The notes under the pieces were generated by a model, which worked only from the letters and a program-made list of their open reading frames with translations, searched no databases and was not told the origin of the DNA. A DNA stretch of 18,983 nt from JBALVT01 sp047612385 (GTDB lineage: Bacteria > Pseudomonadota > Gammaproteobacteria > Pseudomonadales > Halieaceae). Each line of letters opens with the position of its first letter. Positions within the stretch are counted from its first letter, which is position 1. The position numbers and the translations under genes were made by a program. The DNA lies in assembly GCA_047612385.1 (NCBI GenBank), contig JBLGAR010000091.1:1-18983 (forward strand). Reading direction: 5' to 3'. Of this stretch, positions 15,095-18,983 are shown piece by piece.

Positions 15095-16278
15095 ATCACT
15101 TTCGCGATCGATTGAGCCACATAGTCAATATTGCCGGTATTCACCCCGGCAACATTAATTCGAGAAGAGTCCAGCATGTAAACACTGTGATCTTTTCGCA
15201 GGGCTTTGGCTTGATCCTCGGTTAAGCCTAAAAAAGAAAACATGCCCTTCTCTTTGGCGATAAACCCAAAATCTCGATCGCTGATTGCACCCAATTTCTC
15301 GACCAGTTGGCTGCGCAAGCCATTGATTCTCTCGCACATAACCTTCAATTCGCTTTTCCACATTTGATTTAGTGCGGTATCGCTAAGCAGTTGACCGGCC
15401 AAAATGGCTCCATGTGCTGGCGACATGGAATACACCCGCCGCGCGGCCACCAGTGCCTGACTGACCATGGCCGCGACACGCTCTGAATTTTTACAACTAA
15501 ACATGAGCGCACCTGTGCGCTCACGATACAAACCCATATTTTTGGAACACGATGCCGCCACTATCACTTCAGGGAGGCGTTCAACCAGCATCCGTAAACC
15601 TGCTGCGTCGGCTTCCAGGCCGTCTCCCAGCCCCAGATAGGCAGTATCTACAAAGGGAATCAGACCCTGCCGCTCAGCTATATCGGTGACAACACCCCAC
15701 TGCTCAAGACTGAGGTCGGCACCGCAAGGATTGTGGCAACAGCCATGCAGCAACACCACATCACCCGCTTTCGCCCTGTCCAAATCCGCTACCATGCCTT
15801 CAAAATTGACACTGTGATCATCAGGGTTGTAGTACCGGTAGGTCTCTAACTGCAGACCTACACTCCCCAGCAAAGGGATATGAACAGGCCAGGTGGGATC
15901 ACTAACCCACACTTTTGCGCCGGGTGACGCCGCCTGAATAAGCTCAGCGCCAATTCGCAAAGCACCGCAACCACCGGGCGTCTGCACACTGCCAATACGG
16001 CCATCAGCCAGGGCTGTACTACTGTCACCAAACACAAGACGCTGCATTCCAGCGTTAAAAGCTTCGTCACCCACCGGAGACATGTAAGCTTTGCTAATTT
16101 CAGTTTCAACGAGATTGCGCTGCGCCTGTTTCACCGCCTCAAAAACCGGACAAATACCCTGTTCATCCATATAAATTCCCACGGTTAAATCCACTTTTAG
16201 TGGATTGGGGTCTATACGACAGGCTGCGGACAATCCGAGAATGGTATCTGGTGGAAGCAGGGGCAGCGTATCAAACAT
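15091..16278 (-). CDS. Class I aminotransferase (aspartate/aromatic amino acid type)
   Basis: PLP-dependent transaminase of the AspC/TyrB branch, exchanging amino groups between aspartate or aromatic amino acids and 2-oxoglutarate in the cytoplasm. In the 395-residue product the Schiff-base lysine is K246 in ASCSKNMGLY. The cofactor-binding asparagine is N183 in HGCCHNPCGAD, D211 contacts the pyridine nitrogen, Y214 its O3', R254 the phosphate, and R373 (SSRINVAG) the substrate carboxylate. NPCG replaces the usual NPTG, a conservative oddity. Aspartate versus aromatic preference cannot be decided by eye. It lies 43 bp downstream of pepD on the same strand and is probably co-transcribed, suggesting amino-acid recycling. 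The ATG at 16278 has only a weak ribosome site (AGAG). The stop overlaps the uup stop. Confidence 0.92.
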   Translation of the reverse strand: MFDTLPLLPPDTILGLSAACRIDPNPLKVDLTVGIYMDEQGICPVFEAVKQAQRNLVETEISKAYMSPVGDEAFNAGMQRLVFGDSSTALADGRIGSVQTPGGCGALRIGAELIQAASPGAKVWVSDPTWPVHIPLLGSVGLQLETYRYYNPDDHSVNFEGMVADLDRAKAGDVVLLHGCCHNPCGADLSLEQWGVVTDIAERQGLIPFVDTAYLGLGDGLEADAAGLRMLVERLPEVIVAASCSKNMGLYRERTGALMFSCKNSERVAAMVSQALVAARRVYSMSPAHGAILAGQLLSDTALNQMWKSELKVMCERINGLRSQLVEKLGAISDRDFGFIAKEKGMFSFLGLTEDQAKALRKDHSVYMLDSSRINVAGVNTGNIDYVAQSIAKVI

Positions 16279-16321
16279 GGTTTTGGTCTCTGTGAGTGTT
16301 TAAAAAACGTTTAACGGCGGA

Positions 16322-17764
16322 TCAAAGCTCGGCTAACAGCTCATTCAAGAAACGCCAAAATGGAGGCACTGTCGCTATTTCCAACCGCTCCGTTGGAGAA
16401 TGCGCGCCTCGAATCGTCGGGCCAAAAGACAGTATATCCGTTTTCGGCTTTTTGCTCTTTAAAATTCCACACTCCAGTCCCGCATGAATCGCTTTAATTG
16501 CCGGGGTGACATCGAACAAACGCTCGTGCAATGCCACAGCACGGCTCAGTAGTTCACTGTCGAAGTCGGGTTGCCAGCCCGGATATCCAACCACCGGTGT
16601 CACTTCCAGATCAAAAGCCCTGGCCAAGGCCATTACCGATTGCTGTAACGGCTCACTTTCTGACTCGTTGAAGAAACGGTACCGAGATTCCAAATACAGC
16701 TTTCCTCCGGTGAGCTTTACAACCGCAAGATTGATACTAACGGCCACCAAATCGGCAGGTTGCTCCGGGCTGTAAGATTGCGCACCGTGAGGAAGAACAG
16801 CCAACAAATCCACTACAGTTTGCGTGGCGCCAGGGCTTATCACCTGCTCGGATTGCGACAGTAATAGCTCAAACTCCAAAGCTGCGTCATCACTTGGAAG
16901 ATAACTCAGCGCTTTCTCGCGAAGAAGTTTCAGACTATCAAGCAATGTTTCCCGCGCACCAGTGGGACATGAAAATATGGCCGAGCCCTCCCGCGGAATC
17001 ACGTTGTGTGCCACGCCTACGTCGAGCGACACCAATTGCACATCATCGACATTGGCGAGAAACTGCCCCAACAATTTAATCGCATTGCCCAATTGCTCGT
17101 GAATTTGAATGCCCGAATGGCCGCCGGCCAGACCTCGCAGGCAAACCTGCCAGACCTCGTGGCCAACCGGAGTAGGAACGCCGTCCCAGCGGCGTTCGAA
17201 CTCCCAACCGCCACCCCCGGCGCAGCCAATATACAATTCGTTCGATTCCTCGGTGTCCAGGTTAAGCATACGAGTGCCGAAAAGCATAGAACTGTCGAGG
17301 CTCAACGCTCCTCCCAAACCCGTTTCCTCATCTACCGTAAACAATAGTTCCAGCGGAGGGTGCACGACATCGGGATCGGTCATCACCGCCAACGCGGCAG
17401 CGCATCCCACGCCATTGTCGGCTCCCAGGGTGGTTCTATCAGCCAGCAACCAACCATCGGCGACCCTGAGACTCAGTGGATCGCGAGAAAAATCGTGCTC
17501 CGCGTCCTCAGTTTTTACTGTGACCATATCGAGATGATTTTGAATAGTCACTGTTTCGCGATCTGACATTCCCTCGGTGGCCGCCACGTAGACAACCAAA
17601 TTTCCAACGGAATCCATCTGCCACGTGTGGCCTAAGCGTTCCGCCGCGTCAATGACGTAAGCACGAACAGCCTGCTCTTCTTTTGAGGGTCGCGGAATCT
17701 GAGTAATCTGATAAAAATGCTCCCAGAGATGACTGGGCTGCTGGGGATAGTTTTCGGGTTTCAT
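16322..17764 (-). CDS. pepD: Aminoacyl-histidine dipeptidase (PepD, M20 family)
   Basis: Di-zinc cytosolic exopeptidase of the M20 family that cleaves Xaa-His and other dipeptides. The 480-residue product is close to E. coli PepD in length (485). Metal and catalytic residues are visible: H77 and D79 in QNHLDMV, bridging D116 in LGADNGVG, general base E146 with E147 in VDEETGLGG, D170 in LNLDTEE, and H455 in RGAHSPTE near the C-terminus. The dimerisation (lid) domain occupies about 185-395 and includes GLAGGHSGIQIHEQLGNA. No signal peptide is seen. The ATG at 17764 has GGAG seven bases upstream and a perfect TATAAT beyond, so this start is secure. It likely leads a two-gene unit with the aminotransferase. 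Confidence 0.96.
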   Translation of the reverse strand: MKPENYPQQPSHLWEHFYQITQIPRPSKEEQAVRAYVIDAAERLGHTWQMDSVGNLVVYVAATEGMSDRETVTIQNHLDMVTVKTEDAEHDFSRDPLSLRVADGWLLADRTTLGADNGVGCAAALAVMTDPDVVHPPLELLFTVDEETGLGGALSLDSSMLFGTRMLNLDTEESNELYIGCAGGGGWEFERRWDGVPTPVGHEVWQVCLRGLAGGHSGIQIHEQLGNAIKLLGQFLANVDDVQLVSLDVGVAHNVIPREGSAIFSCPTGARETLLDSLKLLREKALSYLPSDDAALEFELLLSQSEQVISPGATQTVVDLLAVLPHGAQSYSPEQPADLVAVSINLAVVKLTGGKLYLESRYRFFNESESEPLQQSVMALARAFDLEVTPVVGYPGWQPDFDSELLSRAVALHERLFDVTPAIKAIHAGLECGILKSKKPKTDILSFGPTIRGAHSPTERLEIATVPPFWRFLNELLAEL

Positions 17765-17800
17765 TCACGCACTCCAAAAAGTTGCGATCTAGGCGCCGGG

Positions 17801-17806
17801 ATTATA
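17801..17806 (-). promoter_or_regulatory. -10 box (TATAAT) upstream of pepD
   Basis: The minus strand carries a consensus TATAAT here, 36 bp before the pepD ATG, followed by GGAG at the right distance from the start. The -35 region at 16-18 bp spacing is poor (AATAAT-like), so activation or an atypical -35 is possible. Confidence 0.45.
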
Positions 17807-17923
17807 ACCGAGGTTGCTGAGACATTATTCACAGATTTGAGGCGCATTTTTTACATCCAATGCGCACCAACTCAGACTACACTATCAATGTAAGACACTA
17901 CTTATTTTTTATTTGGGAAAGCA

Positions 17924-18115
17924 ATGAACACAAGGGATGAAAGCAAAGCGAGTTTGGTGGAATTTCTCCGCAGCATAAAGTTTGTACAGGAAAAAAACGC
18001 CGCACAGAGCGAGAATGATCACTGCCCTACTCACTTTGCACATTTTGAGCCGATTGCAAAGGGCACGGTTGATTCCAATATCGAAGACCGACAACTGATT
18101 CGCAGCGCTAACTAA
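17924..18115 (+). CDS. Small hypothetical protein (63 aa)
   Basis: I do not recognise this product. It is a hydrophilic 63-residue protein with no signal peptide, membrane segment or familiar motif. The N-terminal third (SLVEFLRSIKFVQEKNAA) could form an amphipathic helix. The middle contains a His/Cys cluster (DHCPTHFAHFE), too short to call a metal site. ATG at 17924 follows a purine-rich GGGAAAG with suitable spacing. The gene stands alone, divergent from pepD and convergent with the hydrolase, in a 387-bp gap that would otherwise be empty. A minus-strand frame at 17909-18094 competes but lacks a convincing ribosome site. I think it more likely real than not. Confidence 0.5.
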   Translation: MNTRDESKASLVEFLRSIKFVQEKNAAQSENDHCPTHFAHFEPIAKGTVDSNIEDRQLIRSAN

Positions 18116-18151
18116 GCATCCACACAGCGGCTAATTGGGGTCGAGCTTGGC

Positions 18152-18983
18152 TTAGGCCCCCACCCCCGTCAAAGATCGAAGCCTTTTTTTCAGATTTTTA
18201 TTCCTGCAGATTGCCCAACGATATTGCGGTGCCACCATATGGTTTGCAATCACCGCGAATACAATAGGGTTAAACGGGAAACCTACATGGCTCGCAATTA
18301 CCGCCACATTCTTAACGTAGGCAGGGTCGGCCTGACACTGGGCTATGCCTTCGCCAACAATGCCGTCTGTCTTACTGTATAGCGCCAACACGGGTACGGT
18401 TAATTCTCCACCGCGATAGGTATGAGCCGTCCAGCGTTCAAGAGAGGCTTCATCGACCTCCACCTTATTGTCGTATATTCTTTCCATCACGTTGTACAAA
18501 GCGGTGCCGCGCGGATCACCATAGGGCGTACCCAAAGTAATAACCTGGCGTATCCACTGCGGGAAGCGATGGGCAATAGCAACAGAATACAAACCGCCCA
18601 GACTCCAACCAATCAGCGTGACTTTACGACCACTGGCTACAAATTCTTTTTCTACTCTCGCGGCGATCTGGTCTTCAACTTTTTCACGATGGGCCAAAAA
18701 ATCATCCAAAGAGCTAGGGCGCACTTCAGAACTATTGCGACCCAAGCCCCAGGGAATGGCTTTATACCCACGATTGTTGAGAAACTTTCGGAGTTGAGCC
18801 ATTGAGCCGTCGGCGCCCATGAAACCGGGAATTGTCATGATGCTATGCCCATCACCACTGGGGAGAGTTTTCAGGACAGGCCCTAGCAACGCTGTGCTGC
18901 CAATCTCTGCCAGAACTCTGCTGAACTCCAGAATACTATGCCGTAGCTTGGGTGGCTGAAGTTCTGGATTAAAAGCCGGGTAA
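18152..18983 (-). CDS. Alpha/beta hydrolase, lipase/esterase-like (5' end outside window)
   Basis: Serine hydrolase with an alpha/beta fold of the triacylglycerol lipase/PGAP1-like type; the substrate is unknown. Probable oxyanion-hole region TIPGFMGADGSM lies at about 18800-18835. The nucleophile elbow GWSLGGLYS (about 18585-18611) carries the catalytic serine. D in YSKTDGIV and H in ASHVGFPFNP are the likely remaining triad members. The first in-window start candidate is TTG at 18889, but the frame stays open to the window edge. The extra residues (LRHSILEFSRVLAEIGS) look like the leader of this family, so translation very likely begins beyond 18983. No neighbour is close on the same strand. 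Cytoplasmic versus secreted cannot be judged. Confidence 0.87.
   Translation of the reverse strand, partial: YPAFNPELQPPKLRHSILEFSRVLAEIGSTALLGPVLKTLPSGDGHSIMTIPGFMGADGSMAQLRKFLNNRGYKAIPWGLGRNSSEVRPSSLDDFLAHREKVEDQIAARVEKEFVASGRKVTLIGWSLGGLYSVAIAHRFPQWIRQVITLGTPYGDPRGTALYNVMERIYDNKVEVDEASLERWTAHTYRGGELTVPVLALYSKTDGIVGEGIAQCQADPAYVKNVAVIASHVGFPFNPIVFAVIANHMVAPQYRWAICRNKNLKKRLRSLTGVGA

Noticed and set aside
17109..17537. 142-codon plus-strand frame antisense to pepD
   Set aside because: Low-complexity Ser/Pro-rich translation opposite conserved M20 metal-binding motifs.
1..18983. Mobile elements, CRISPR arrays, tRNA or rRNA genes
   Set aside because: No transposase, integrase, regularly spaced repeats, cloverleaf or rRNA sequence was recognised on either strand.

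Overview
This window looks like ordinary chromosomal DNA from a gammaproteobacterium. Closely recognisable gammaproteobacterial proteins (YbiT, Uup, RecQ, PepD, PpnP, RIO1-type kinase) sit with genes common in marine lineages (TPR-sulfotransferase, Cox15-type heme A synthase, membrane desaturase). A marine Cellvibrionales-type organism is my best guess, but the sequence alone does not prove it. I see no insertion sequence, prophage, integrase, CRISPR array, tRNA or rRNA. Sixteen genes are well supported and one short hypothetical gene is plausible. Both edge genes run off the window: the sulfotransferase at the left and an alpha/beta hydrolase at the right.

Layout. Positions 2-3168 (+) hold a TPR-sulfotransferase followed closely by selO, the protein AMPylator. 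recQ faces selO (3187-4986, -). A divergent RIO1-type kinase (5118-5978, +) is followed by a long inverted repeat (6050-6129, wider fold 6032-6149) and then ppnP (6233-6514, +). The ABC-F gene ybiT (6676-8286, +) converges on an exported msrA (8305-8886, -), with a perfect 13-bp hairpin at the boundary. Next is a compact minus-strand pair: a three-histidine-box membrane desaturase (10828-9803) and a TIM-barrel sugar isomerase-like protein (9795-8947). Divergent from it are a dual-CDGSH iron-sulfur protein and a divergent Tag-like DNA glycosylase (11043-12001, +). A stand-alone heme A synthase (12039-13070, -) is divergent from uup (13187-15094, +). The stop codons of uup and a class I aminotransferase overlap by four bases. 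The aminotransferase lies downstream of pepD on the minus strand. A short hypothetical gene and the partial hydrolase close the window.

How the genes fit together. Most are housekeeping or stress-related functions rather than one pathway. There is a loose theme of redox and damage handling: SelO AMPylation, periplasmic MsrA, the CDGSH Fe-S protein, heme A synthesis, Tag-like repair and RecQ. Two different ABC-F translation factors occur within about 5 kb. pepD and the aminotransferase probably form an amino-acid catabolism unit. I did not find convincing evidence of a new multi-gene system. The items most worth a second look are the desaturase/TIM-barrel pair, the structured inverted repeat before ppnP, the palindrome at the heme A synthase start, the divergent Tag-like glycosylase and the small ORF at 17924.
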